Source of the DNA: Nissolia schottii
Lineage: Eukaryota; Streptophyta; Magnoliopsida; Fabales; Fabaceae
Assembly: GCA_003254905.1 (NCBI GenBank)
Contig: QANU01014181.1
Coordinates: forward strand, 1 to 64,000
Reading direction: 5' to 3'
Length of the DNA stretch: 64,000 nucleotides
Shown here piece by piece: positions 43,601 through 54,760 of this stretch. Position 1 is the stretch's first letter, and the number at the start of each line of letters is the position of its first letter. The position numbers and the translations under genes were made by a program. The notes under the pieces are model-generated. The model worked only from the letters and a program-made list of their open reading frames with translations, did not search any database and was not told the origin of the DNA.

Positions 43601-44878
43601 CTCTACTCTTATGGGTGAGGAATAAAATGAGACGTATTTAGGGGGGGCGGGGGAGGGGGACGTAGTTACAATTGTGCACTGATGTGATGGCAAAAAATTG
43701 TGGAAATAACATCGTTTAGTTTGTGCTGTTTACATGTCTAGCACAAACCTTCCACTCCAGACATAATAATAATAATTTCTTCTTGTAATTCAAGGAAAAT
43801 AACTATTCACTTTAGCCATTAAAGCTCGACAAAAATGTTTGGGAAGTACATCATTACCAATTTTAAATATCTGCATCACTGCATCATATCTATAAAAATT
43901 ATGTGGAGACCCCTCTTGCATCCTTAGAGAGTTTACAAACAAGGTCCTACACTACAACATATGCAGCTAGTCATCATGTTCTGTCTCAAACAAAAGAAAA
44001 GAAAAGGGGAAGGAATCGATCAGTGATGTCTAGCATCTTCATCATTCCAAATAGAGCTGTTTATAATGTGGTCCGACGTAGGTGGAATTTCTATGAAGGA
44101 ACCCAATTATTTGGACATAGTTTATTTTTAAGAAGTGTAGATTGTTGATCGCGATTCATATCCAAATAAATGAAGAATTCATGTAAATAATTAGTGAATT
44201 ACTTCTTTTGACCATCTAAACAGTTAATTTATTACATTCATATAATAATGTACAAAATTTGTGAAACAATAAATAAAGAAGTTTGAAGCGAGTAGATGAT
44301 AATATTATCGTGTTTTCTTTTTATATTCATAAATTTCTCACTCATTTATGCATGTTAATGTTGAAAATCACATTTATCTTTTAAGAATACTAATATTTAT
44401 CAACACTGAAACTTATTGTATTGCGCGCCCTTACAAAAAAGTGCAAGATCCACCTCAGAGGAGCGAGCATATTATCTGCTTTTGTCTAATAACTCTTTCT
44501 TATGTGGTGAATGGAGCAGTTAATCTGATAGAAAAATATGTTCAAACATCACATCATTTGCGGTCTTTTCACGGAGAGAGAAGGAGACAGAAAGGAGGGA
44601 GTGTGCCTCAAAATTGGGGAGCGCAAAGATGGGGGTAGCCACGCTTTATTACCACATCCACGCGTGAATATAACTATATATTGTTACATCCTTTTTAGAA
44701 TTTCAAAACTGTTTAAAAGAGACCCTTCATATACAGTTTTTTTAGTAACCAATAAAGCCAAAAGGGTGAACACTTCACACACCATTCACTTCTTCTCTCA
44801 CACAAGGTTTAGTTCTCCTAACAAGAGACTTTTTTCATATTTTTTTGGTCTAAGGCTAAACAAGAAACAAAGCAAGCA
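40682..44878. other. Intergenic, no gene seen
   Basis: AT-rich throughout, with very low-complexity tracts at 42120-42310. A G-rich tract lies at 43639-43662 (ggggggg-c-ggggg-a-ggggg). Open frames are short and unremarkable. The final 200 bp are the promoter side of the HIPP gene. Confidence 0.5.
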
Positions 44879-46369
44879 ATGTCTGTAAGTTACTCTCTCT
44901 ATTATCTCTCTTTTGTGCATCACACAAACATAGAATGGTTTATACCTCTTCCGGTCCAAAATAATGTATCCCGATACATTAATTTATGAATGAAATTAAA
45001 AAGTGTCAGCAGCAGTTATTTTGGACTGAGAAAAATAGTATTATATGTGTTCTTGAAGAGAATGTGATTGTGATTGAGGTTGCAATGTGGGATATATAAA
45101 TGTTGCAGAATATGGTAGAGGTGAGAGTTCCAAACCTTGACTGTGAGGGATGCGCATCTAAATTAAAGAAAGCTCTCTTCAAGCTCAAAGGTACATTTTT
45201 GTTTTGCTCAACCAATTTTGATTTTTGTTCTTTTTTATTTTTTGTCTTCACATTAATTTTCTGTCCTCTATGGGTGGAACTTGTGCCAATGGGCCATAAG
45301 GAACAGTTTTTGGGACTTCTGGGTACATGTAAAACTTCCATTTTGGGCTTTATGCTTACATCAAAAAGTTGTTACAAGAAATTAAAAAAAAATCATTTTT
45401 ATACGATTACATCAAATGCATTATGTATTTATGTTAATTAAAGAGTTGATCCTTCACATTTATAATGTCTACATCATCCATGTTGGCGTGGCTTTATTGT
45501 TCTTTGGCAAGTTTCTTTAGGGGTGATTATATTTATGGCGTGTTTGGATTTAAGTTAAAAAGTATTATAATCAATTTTGGGGCTCTAAAAGTAAAACTTT
45601 ACTTTTAAATTAGTTAGAATTGATTATGGATCTGCCTCCACATGTATGTTAATAACTTCTTATAACGTGAAAGCTATTGAAACATACTATAAGCACAAAT
45701 TAACCCGTAAATAGAGTGTGAGATCAAGTGCAGTGGCGTAGGTGATGTCTTAAAATTTGTGTTTGGTATCACAGATAATACAGTGGGATAGAGACAAATT
45801 AAAGCTAAAAATTTACACAGGACTTAGGAATATTGAAAATTTCACAAGTCACTTTTTTCTTTTAAAAAATTGGACTCCTATTAGCATGTTTAATGATTGT
45901 GTTTCACAAGTCACAAAGAAATTTCACTTTACATTCCAAGTTCGGTCACCTTATAGAGCTATTCATATGATTGAATTAATTGTACAGTTTTATGTAGCAT
46001 ATGTTGATTCAATTGAATTGTGTCGATTTTGCAGGAGTGGATGAAGTAGAGGTTGAAATGGAGGCACAAAAGGTAACAGTGAAAGGGTATGGATTGGAGG
46101 AAAAGAAGGTTTTGAAAGCAATCAAGCGTGCAGGGAAAGTAGCAGAGCCATGGCCATTTCCACTAGGGCATGCTCATTTTGCATCATTCTATAAGTACCC
46201 TAGTTACATTGTTAACCATTACTACCATGATGCATACAAGAGTGAGGCCACCACTGGGGTCCACACATTCTTCCACACCCCTTCTGTTTACTCTGTTGCT
46301 GTGGCATCTGATGAGGCCTTTGCCTCTCTCTTTAGTGATGATAACCCTCATGCATGCACTATAATGTAA
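44879..46369 (+). CDS. Heavy-metal-associated isoprenylated plant protein (HIPP)
   Basis: Exons 44879-44884, 45109-45190 and 46035-46369, GT-AG borders, phases matching, 140 residues. The first exon encodes only Met-Ser. The HMA domain has the metal-binding pair in NLDCEGCASKLKKAL (Cys14 and Cys17), then VDEVEVEMEAQKVTVKGY and KVLKAIKRAGKVAEPWPF. The protein ends CTIM, a CaaX box for farnesylation. HIPPs bind Cu, Zn or Cd and attach to membranes through the lipid; members act in metal detoxification, cold or drought responses and plant-pathogen interactions. The C-terminal half is Tyr/His-rich (YPSYIVNHYYHDAY). The tiny first exon is common in this family and also seen at 54123. Confidence 0.94.
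45538..45688. mobile_element. MITE-like element in HIPP intron 2
   Basis: Begins gcgtgtttggatt, with inner inverted words ataatcaatttt and agaattgattat, as in 37143-37271 and 46388-46515. The right terminal repeat is worn (gaaacatac). It lies in the 844-bp intron 2. Confidence 0.4.
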
Positions 46370-46387
46370 AGCCCTCACACACACTTA

Positions 46388-46515
46388 CGTGCTTGTTTGG
46401 ATTCTTGGTGAGAAGGTATTGGAATCGATTTTGACTGCTTGAAAAAGTGAAAAATACTCATTTTTGACATTTTAAAATCGATTCTGACAACTTAAAATGG
46501 AAAACCAAACACACA
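46388..46515. mobile_element. MITE-like element in HIPP 3' flank
   Basis: Left tacgtgcttgtttggattct, right aaaaccaaacacacaatt; inner inverted pair gaatcgattttga and tttaaaatcgattc. About 128 bp. It starts only 18 bp after the HIPP stop codon, so it probably forms part of the 3' UTR. Confidence 0.6.
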
Positions 46516-48180
46516 ATTAAATTATTTCTATTTGAAGAGAGAAGAATTGAGTGAAGGGTTTTTGTTCTTCTTGGAGGGAAACATGAAGAATTTTGTTTTT
46601 GTTTATTGGTTGATATTTTTGCTAATTTTCTTGAGTGTATTATTATGTGGCTCCTTTCTCTCTCTATTAATTTTCAATGTGTTTTTAAGAAAACTTAATA
46701 AGTAAACTATGCTGTAAAAATACGTAATAGATTATGTTATTTGAACTTATTAAAACATCAGAGTTGTTTATTCTAAAAAAAAGAGATTTAATGGTGTAGA
46801 ACCAATTTAACACTTTTCAATATATCTACACAATTCTGTTGTACATGAAAAAATTGTATCTCTGTATAGGAGTGTTGATATAGTAGTGATATATTTAGCG
46901 AGAGAAAGAAATAATATAATGTGTGTCAAGAGAGAAATTACCATAAATTCTGCTACTCTTGTATCTAGTATGTTCATATTATGTCAAAAAAAAAATAATG
47001 TACAAATAACATTTTTTTCTTTATATATAAACACTAATTTTGCTCTCTATATATATAGAGACTATTTCTAGTTTAGACAAAAACGTAATTCCAAAAAGCA
47101 CATGATTCCCTCTGATATGGAGATACAGAGAGTACACATACAATTACAATCAAAATATTCAAAATGCACTTTTCTTTAAACATGTCTTAAATTAAATCAG
47201 GGACTATATAATTCATTATGTCATTATAACTTTCTTTAATATATTTCTCTAATTATAATTCAAATCTCTTTCATCCTAATACATCATATCATGTATATTC
47301 CACGTTACACATTACATTTTTTCTGCGTGAGTGTGAGTCAATCTCTTGTATCTGTCTCATGCTTGTGTCAGTGTCACTGACTGACACTACTGTGTGTGAT
47401 GACAGAAGAAGCTTGAGACAAAGTGCCACATTATAGTCCATTAAAGTTCTATTATTGACTGTGGCAATTAGATACATCAATCTTGGATTCTGACTCATTT
47501 GGCTCTACAACAACATTTTTTTTTTGGGTCTAATTTTATAATTTTTAATATTAAATTTATGAAATTCTGGCGTAACATGACATGTTAAAATAGTCTAATA
47601 TAATAAATTAATATTTTAAATATAATAAATATAAAAAATATATTATAAACTTAAATGATTTATAAATTTTTAAATTTTTTAAAATTAAATTTTTTAATAA
47701 TTTAATTAATAAAAATTTTATAAAAATAAAGCATAAAATAAATATAAATTTAATCAATTTAATTTTAAAATTTATTAAAAATAGAGAAATTTAATGAAAA
47801 AATACATTTAAAGAAGCCACTATTTTTTTCTATCTCCTTTAGAAATAGATATAAAATTAGGAGATGTATAAATTAAAGAGATAAAATAAGAGACATCAAG
47901 TTATGCACTATATATATATGGATTTAGGCTCCATCAAACCTGGACCAGGTACTTACCTAATCCAAAATGATCAAAGTGTTTTAACGGTTTATCTTTGATC
48001 CAACGGCTGTTATTATTTATTTTTTAACCCCCAAAGCTTTGAAAAATTAAAATAGTTTAATTTGTAATAGGTCCCCATAGTTACACAAAATTACATAAGT
48101 TGGTGAATGGTTAGTGATAATTGTAGATTTATTAGTGTTAACTAAATTTATTAGAATAGTTAATGTTTCATTTAGTGAGA
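46516..48180. other. Intergenic, no gene seen
   Basis: AT-rich, with an extreme low-GC section at 47560-47900. Nothing coding is recognised. Confidence 0.5.
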
Positions 48181-48487
48181 GGAGGTGTGGTTTAGACAAG
48201 GGCTGGAGGGCGGTTGCCGTATAATCGGCGAGGACAAGGGGCGGTGGATGTTGGTGGCCACCGTGGGTGGACGCAGGGAAACATTGTGGGCAGAGCGTCA
48301 TGGGCAAAAGACGATAGCATCGCCACCACCGGCGGCAACCCCTGCCCCACTATCTCACCGTCCCCCCAACACACTAACAATCACCGTTCCCCGGTGTCCT
48401 GGGCCCGACGTCGGCACCACCTCCTCGTACTACCACTCCCCACCGCACCACCACCTGCCTCCCCGTCATCACGGTGAATCTTCATTG
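48181..48487. other. GC-rich island of unknown origin
   Basis: About 300 bp that is clearly GC-rich (runs such as ccgccaccaccggcggcaac and cccgacgtcggcaccacctc) between AT-rich flanks. Frames are open on both strands (48185-48490 plus, 48307-48047 minus), but their composition is just Pro/His/Thr or Gly/Arg repeats. It is not recognised as a gene; it could be a captured gene fragment. Confidence 0.4.
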
Positions 48488-48582
48488 TGAGTAATAATTA
48501 ATAAGCATTGATTTTTTTATTTATTTATTTTTTACAATATCCTATTTGAAGAGAAAGAGGTTCGATCTCAAATTGGTGGCAT

Positions 48583-49247
48583 GTGCACAATTTCCTTAGC
48601 CTTCAACCATGAACCCGTGAAACAAAACAAAAATTAGACTCTCAAAAACAGAAGAACCATGACCTTTGCCCCTGCCCCAACCGACATTTCTCTCCATGCC
48701 TCCATCTTCAAACCATATCTTTTCCTGAAACCAGAAACAGATATAAGATTTTAAGAATGACATGAAGGAAAACACACATGCACAGCCACAGCCACAGCCA
48801 CCGCCACCGAGAGAAACGGCCAAGGGGAGAGAAGTAGAGAGAGAGAGAGAGAGTGAAGGAATTATATTTTTAACAGTTTTCGCAGCTAGATCCTTTAACT
48901 TTTTTAAGTTTTCATTTTCCACCCCAGACCAAGATGGTCCTGGTAATATGCTAGAAGGCTCCATGGATTTATGATGAAAAGTCTGCAACGACTTTTCTTT
49001 TCTTTTTCTTGCTGAGACAAACTCCACCTTCTTTGAGTGATGAATGCAAAGGCACATGAATTTCACACGCACGAGCCAGAGTAGGGTCCTCGTTTGTTCT
49101 GTAAAATCCAACAGTAGACGTCTTAAGGTTCAAATTTAGGTCCTTTCATTTTATGGGATGCAAAAGCCATTCCTACTGTGTGAGTTCAACCTAGCTCTCC
49201 TTATTAACAACATTTATTTTGTTTTGTGAATGCTCCACCTTTCTTAT
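48583..49247. repeat. Left copy of a 0.67 kb duplicated segment (occupied site)
   Basis: Matches 50196-50876 closely but with several indels around a GA repeat and a CAGCCA repeat. It ends in cttat (49243-49247) directly against the copia LTR. The minus-strand frame in it (49111-48596) is broken differently in the other copy, so I do not call a gene, although an unannotated non-coding transcript is possible. Confidence 0.85.
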
Positions 49248-49487
49248 TGAGATGTATGCTGCAGAATTATGCAGCAGAGAGAAAGAAAACAGAACTTGGA
49301 GAAAGTGTGTTCAATTGTATTGAAGACTTGTGAATTTACACTACAATAAATCATTATATACAAGCTCATTGAGCACTAACTAGCTCAACTAACTAACTAA
49401 TATCCAGCTGTACTTCTTCAACTAACTAACAGCTGTAACTGTATAAGCAATTCAGCATAATTTACTTGCTGTACAAGTAATCTAACA
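49248..49487 (-). repeat. 3' LTR of copia element
   Basis: 240 bp. On the minus strand it starts tgttagattacttgtacagc and ends catacatctca. The polypurine tract ttgaggggggg precedes it on that strand (plus 49488-49498). The ends are defined by the empty-site comparison at 50872. Confidence 0.88.
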
Positions 49488-49494
49488 CCCCCCC

Positions 49495-50194
49495 TCAAGT
49501 TGGAAGGTATATGTCTAGCATTCCTAACTTGGACAATAACAAATTAAATTGTATTGAGGGTAAAGCTTTGGTGAACAAGTCAGCTAGTTGATGTTTGCCC
49601 TTAATGTGAGAGAGTACAATCAAACCCGAATTCGCCTTTTCTCGCACAAAGTGACAATCTATCTCTATGTGCTTAGATCTTTCATGGAACGAAGGATTGG
49701 TAGCAATGTGGATTGCTGCTTGATTATCACAAAACACCATAATAGGACTAGATGGTACTTCAAAATCCTTAAGCAAAGCATTCAGCCATGTAACCTCACT
49801 GGCTACTGCAGATAAGGACCTGTATTCAGCCTCTGCTGATGACTTTGAAACTGTGGCCTGTTTCTTGGACTTCCATGAAACCAAGGAATCTCCCAAGAAA
49901 ACACAAAACCCACTTGTAGACCTTCTAGTGTCAATGCAGCTCCCCCAATCGGCATCAGCATAAGCTTTTAGAATTAAAGAGGATTGAGAGTTGAAGAAAA
50001 CTCCCTTGCCAGGTGCTGCCTTAATGTATCTAAGCAGATGGTGAACAGCTTGTAAATGAGGAGCCCTTGGAGACGACATGTACTGGCTGAGTTTGTTGAC
50101 AGCAAAGGTGATCTCAGGTCTTGAAATTGTCAAGTAAATCAACCTCCCAATCATCCTTCTATATAAAGCAACATCATCAATTAATTCTCCATCT
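49495..50194 (-). CDS. Ty1/copia pol C-terminus: RT end and RNase H (partial)
   Basis: Open for 219 codons from 50154, and in frame upstream to the n. It shows MIGRLIYLTISRPEITFAVN, YADADWGSCIDTRRSTSGF, SKSSAEAEYRSL, FCDNQAAIHIATNPSFHER, HIEIDCHFVREK and QLADLFTKALP, the classic copia RNase H end. No damage is seen in this part, and the polypurine tract and LTR follow directly, which fits a fairly young insertion. The rest of the element is missing because the contig ends at 50195. Confidence 0.92.
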
Positions 50195-50195
50195 N
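50195..50195. other. Contig join (single n)
   Basis: The right contig starts with the same sequence as 48583. Confidence 0.85.
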
Positions 50196-50876
50196 GTGCA
50201 CAATTTCCTTAGCCTTCAACCATGAACCCGTGAAACAAAACAAAAATTAGACTCTCAAAAACAGAAGAACCATGACCTTTGCCCCTGCCCCAACCGACAT
50301 TTCTCTCCATGCCTCCATCTTCAAACCATATCTTTTCCTGAAACCAGAAACAGATATAAGATTTTAAAAATGACATGAAGGAAAACACACATGCACAGCC
50401 ACAGCCACCGCCACCGAGAGAAACGGCCATGGGGAGAGAAGTAGAGAGAGAGCGAGAGAGAGAGAGTGAAGGAGAAAGAGAGGTTAATTATATTTTTAAC
50501 AGTTTTCGCAGCTAGATCCTTTAACTTTTTTAAGTTTTCATTTTCCACCCCAGACCAAGATGGTCCTGGTAATATGCTAGAAGGCTCCATGGATTTATGA
50601 TGAAAAGTCTGCAACGACTTTTCTTTTCTTTTTCTTGCTGAGACAAACTCCACCTTCTTTGAGTGATGAATGCAAAGGCACATGAATTTCACACGTACGA
50701 GCCAGAGTAGGGTCCTCGTTTGTTCTGTAAAATCCAACAGTAGTAGACATCTTATGGTTCAAATTTAGGTCCTTTCATTTTATGGGATGCAAAAGCAATT
50801 CCTACTGTGTGAGTTCAACCTAGCTCTCCTTATTAACAACATTTATTTTGTTTTGCGAATGCTCCACCTTTCTTAT
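50196..50876. repeat. Right copy of the duplicated segment (empty site)
   Basis: Same sequence as 48583-49247 but running on through cttattaacatt (50872-50883) with no copia LTR. It has 16 bp of extra GA-rich sequence near 50460-50490 and scattered substitutions. Confidence 0.85.
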
Positions 50877-51950
50877 TAACATTATTCACACAAATTCATT
50901 AAAGGTAAATTCATTTCTCTAATCAAATGATTATACTCATTTCATTCTCCATTAATAATCCAATTTAAATTATGTACGAATATTAAAAAGATAGTTAAAA
51001 ATTATAGTACTTTATAAAGTTATCTCTACTTAATACATTTATTTTTATTTTCTCTCTCTCTTCTAGTATTTTATTGATAAATTTATTTAATAGAAGTATT
51101 ATAAAAAAGAAAATAATTATTATTGTCTAAAGTTAAAACATGAATAATTATTTATAAAAATATCAAAATGAAAAAGTGTATAGTAATTCGAGATGAGATG
51201 GAGCACAACCTAAACTCTCTAGACTCCAATGAAGAATAAATTTCCCAATTTCACAATCTTGCGAAGTGGTGTAAGATTTTGATTCAATAAGAATTCTAAT
51301 TCTGGAAACGTGCACGAGTGGAGATGTTTATGTAGTATATCAATTTTTACAGTGCTTGTACTATATATACATGTAGGGTACGTGGAGAGTCTTACATATG
51401 GAGTCAATTCAATTACAACTTTTTTAGTAAAGAGATTCTTGATTTAGAAAAAGGACCAGCAGAAAATTATAGTGGTCCTTTTTCCAATGGTTGGGCCTGG
51501 CTATAACTTGACCCCACCAATTGGAAATTCAACTTTGAACCATTGAATTTTAATCCACCATAATTATTCAACCACTTGACCCCTCCACCGCCCTAGGATG
51601 ACTAATGGTTTATTTGTGTGTGCACATTAAGATGGATGGACTGAGTTTTGCACAAAAGATTGGAACCACTTTTCCTTATTTATAATGACTTCCTTGAGAA
51701 GGAAAAGAGTAACATATTGGGTGGTGCTACGTTATGTTTGCATGGGAATGGATTCTTTTAATTAAATTTTTTCATATCACAATGTGATGTTATGTATAAT
51801 TTATTATCATTAACTAAATTGGTAAAATTCATATATACGCGTAATAAAGAAATTAATAATAAGAAATTACACGTGACTTTGTCATGTGTGTTAATACGCA
51901 TTTTGACTGATTGATTCATAAGAATGAAATTAATTTTCACATTGCTTAAG
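50877..51950. other. Intergenic, no gene seen
   Basis: AT-rich with short worthless frames. Nothing recognised. Confidence 0.5.
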
Positions 51951-51954
51951 AACC

Positions 51955-52290
51955 CCCTCCGAAGGGCTCGTTTAAAATTAATGTGGATGGTTCTGTTACA
52001 AACTTGGGTAGTGTAGTAGCATGTGGTGGGTTTTTAGCAATTGATTCTAGAGTTGGATTCTAAGTGTGTGGTTAATTTTCTTCATGATCTCCCAAATTCT
52101 AGACACCCTTATTCTCCGTTGATGAAAGACCATTAGTGATATCTTGAATTTAGATTGGAGTGTGCACACGTCTACAAGGGAGCTAAATTTTATGCAGATA
52201 TACTGTGGCTAAGCATGACCATGTTGGTATCTTATTCCCGTGTGGGGATGTAGTTTTGGTTTAATTTTCGGTTTGGGCCTGTCGCCCCGT
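51955..52290 (+). pseudogene. RNase H-like fragment of a non-LTR type element
   Basis: The frame gives EPPPKGSFKINVDGSVTN and VVACGGFLAID, the start of the plant RNase H-like domain (PF13456 type: KxNVDGSxxxxxxACGGxxRD). After frame changes, LDSKCVVNFLHD and VAKHDHVGILFP follow. About 50 codons are lost in the middle. It is a dead fragment with no RT nearby. Confidence 0.6.
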
Positions 52291-52299
52291 TGTTAATTC

Positions 52300-54122
52300 A
52301 AAAATAAAAGATGAAATTAATTTATTTCAATGTACAAATTGAAGTGGACTGCCTCGAAGCTTTTAACGCATTAATGAATAAAGATCAAATCCCACTTCAG
52401 CATCATGATCTTGAGCTTCTGTTGCGCTTCAAAGCTCCTTGTTTTGAGACAGTGGTGTGTTCACTTTAGCCTTGTTCATTGTAAACAATAGGTATGTTGA
52501 TTTTGTGGCTAAGCCAGTGCTAATGCTGGTGGTCAAGTTCGAGTTTTGGCAGTAATTTACCTAAATAAAATCTAGCTTTTCATTTCAATTCCCTAACAAA
52601 CTCATGTGACATGTGGTAAGCTCTTGTAGTATCCTAACATGTTTTGGATATGCTTGATTAAGCTCCATGGACTTAAGAAAGACATCGTCTTTCCTTTTCA
52701 AATGTTGTGTTGTTTAATATTAAGACAATAAAAAGAATAGTCCGGTGAAAACATATACAATTAGAACAGACAATCTTGAAAGAATATTCATGTAAAGCCA
52801 ATATTCATGCATGTTAGTTTTATATTCAAGAATTTATTTTTGTCTTGATAAGGAAATTTGGGTTGGTGCCTCATTGGCATTGGAATAAAAACATATCATT
52901 TGAAATGATTCATGGTTTTCAATATTAATACGTATCAATCACCAAGTTGGAGTATTGCATTTTTTGTTTCTATTTGAAACATGATAGACTTCTGACCTAG
53001 ATCTTGTACAACATTACACGAGATCTAAAGAAGATATTCAAAATTTCAAACTTTTCTGCTGCTAAAGAAGAAAGAAACATTAAATTCAAAGAAATTTTTT
53101 TTTTGACAAATTTATTCGATCTTGTTTTTGGAGTTTAATTTTACTACTCTTTTTGCTTATTGAACATTTTCTAACATAAAATACTTTTTCTAGCAAAGAA
53201 AAGAAAGCTAATACATCGAAGAAGAAAAATTGAATAGTAACTATCAAGTGACTAACCAAGTCAATATAGTACTTTGGCTTGATGGTTAATATATTTTTTT
53301 TTTCTTTTTTCCTTTCCATTTCACTAACATTTGAATATAATAATATGAAATTAATTTCTATTGGTAATGTAAAATAATTTTATCCTAAGTGATGTTGGGG
53401 AGACCTAAGCTCTAAAATTACATTTTAACTTATACATTTTAATGAATGACATTTGACATTTTAAAAGACAAAAAATAAATAAAATGTCAAGTGTCATTCA
53501 TCAAAGTATGTAGGTTAAAATATAAGTTTAAAACTTAAGTTTCCCAAATATTTTTCTTTTATATTATCATACAACTCAAAAGTTTAACAATTAAATTAGG
53601 ACAAACTTCTAAATCAATCAAATTTATCTTCATATTTTAAAAAAGTCATATTAATTTATAGAATTATCTAAAGTTAATTAAGTTAATCATTTAACATCAA
53701 TTAAATTAATTTTTTTAATGACAAATTTAATCAATTTTTGTGACCCTCCATGACTAATACTATTATTTTCATAAGCTAAAAACCGTTTCTAAAAATCCCA
53801 CTTACGAAATGAAAGGTTTAGTCAGTTAAATTAAAAGCAAAGGAGAAAAAGAAAATGGGAAAATTAAACCAAATGACAGAGAAGATGGCATCACCATGTC
53901 AAACATTTGTCGCATGTGCTGTTGAAATGCACCATGCGGCATGAAATTTAGCATTTATAAAGAGGGGTTTCCATCTGTTTGATGTGACTCTCACAGTCAC
54001 AACCCACAAAAATAAAAGAAAGAAAACAACACAAACCTTAAAGCCCAATTACCCTTATATAGTAGTACAAATTTAAAGCCCTCAAAAACTCTCAAATTTC
54101 ACACACCCTTCTTCCTCTTCAA
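52300..54122. other. Intergenic, upstream of the HMA-like gene
   Basis: AT-rich; no gene recognised. The last 120 bp hold the likely promoter and 5' UTR of the gene at 54123 (gtttccatctgtttgatgtg ... cttcctcttcaa). Confidence 0.5.
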
Positions 54123-54760
54123 ATGGCTCAGGTATATTCATTTTCATATCCTCTTCTCTCTCTCTTTTGCACATGTTCATCCTTGTTTAAATTCCTATAT
54201 CATATATTTATATGTATGATTCATAGAAATAATTTATAAACTACCTATATACTAATTATTATTATTAGTTTTTTTGTTACTAATTTTTGGTCCATCAATT
54301 AATGGATCCTTATAGCAGAAGGTTGTGTTAAAGGTGTTGACTATGACTGATGACAAAACAAAGCAGAAAGCTATAGAAGCAGCTGCAGATATATATGGTG
54401 AGCATATATTAATTTTAATTTTTAATTTCATACACAAAATCCAAATTTTGTACCTTGAATTTCTTAATTTAATGTTAATTGAATATATTGTATAGTATAT
54501 GAAACTAATTAAAGGTTGTGATCTGTTTAGGAGTTGATTCAATTGCAGCAGATATAAAGGAGCAGAAGTTGACAGTGATTGGTCAAATGGACACAGTTGC
54601 AATTGTGAAGAAGCTGAAGAAAGTTGGCAAGGTTGATATAATCTCTGTTGGTCCTGCAAAGGAAGAGAAGAAGGAGGAGAAGAAAGAAGAGAAGAAAGAG
54701 GAGAAGAAGGAAGAGAAAAAGGAAGAGAAGAAGGAGGAAAAGAAGGAAGAGAAGAAATAA
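54123..54760 (+). CDS. HMA-like protein without metal-binding cysteines, EEKK tail
   Basis: Exons 54123-54131, 54319-54397 and 54531-54760, GT-AG borders and matching phases, 105 residues. The fold is that of an HMA domain: [60 protein letters not shown]. Where other HMA proteins have CxxC, this one reads [10 protein letters not shown], with no cysteine anywhere in the protein. Residues 73-105 are eight EEKK repeats, and there is no CaaX box, unlike the HIPP at 44879. Cys-less HMA proteins with Lys/Glu tails are known in plants, including pathogen effector targets and the rice Pi21-like group, so a non-metal, protein-binding role is likely. That role is inference. Confidence 0.9.
54659..54760 (+). 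repeat. Coding minisatellite (12-bp EEKK unit)
   Basis: Imperfect repeats of gaagagaagaag-like units encode the Lys/Glu tail. Purine-only on the plus strand for about 100 bp. Length is likely to vary between varieties. Confidence 0.85.

Noticed and set aside
43903-44888. Three open frames upstream of the HIPP gene
   Set aside because: They are short, unrelated to known proteins and lie in AT-rich promoter-side sequence.
45006-45341. 111-codon frame on the minus strand
   Set aside because: It is the shadow of HIPP exon 2 and its intron.
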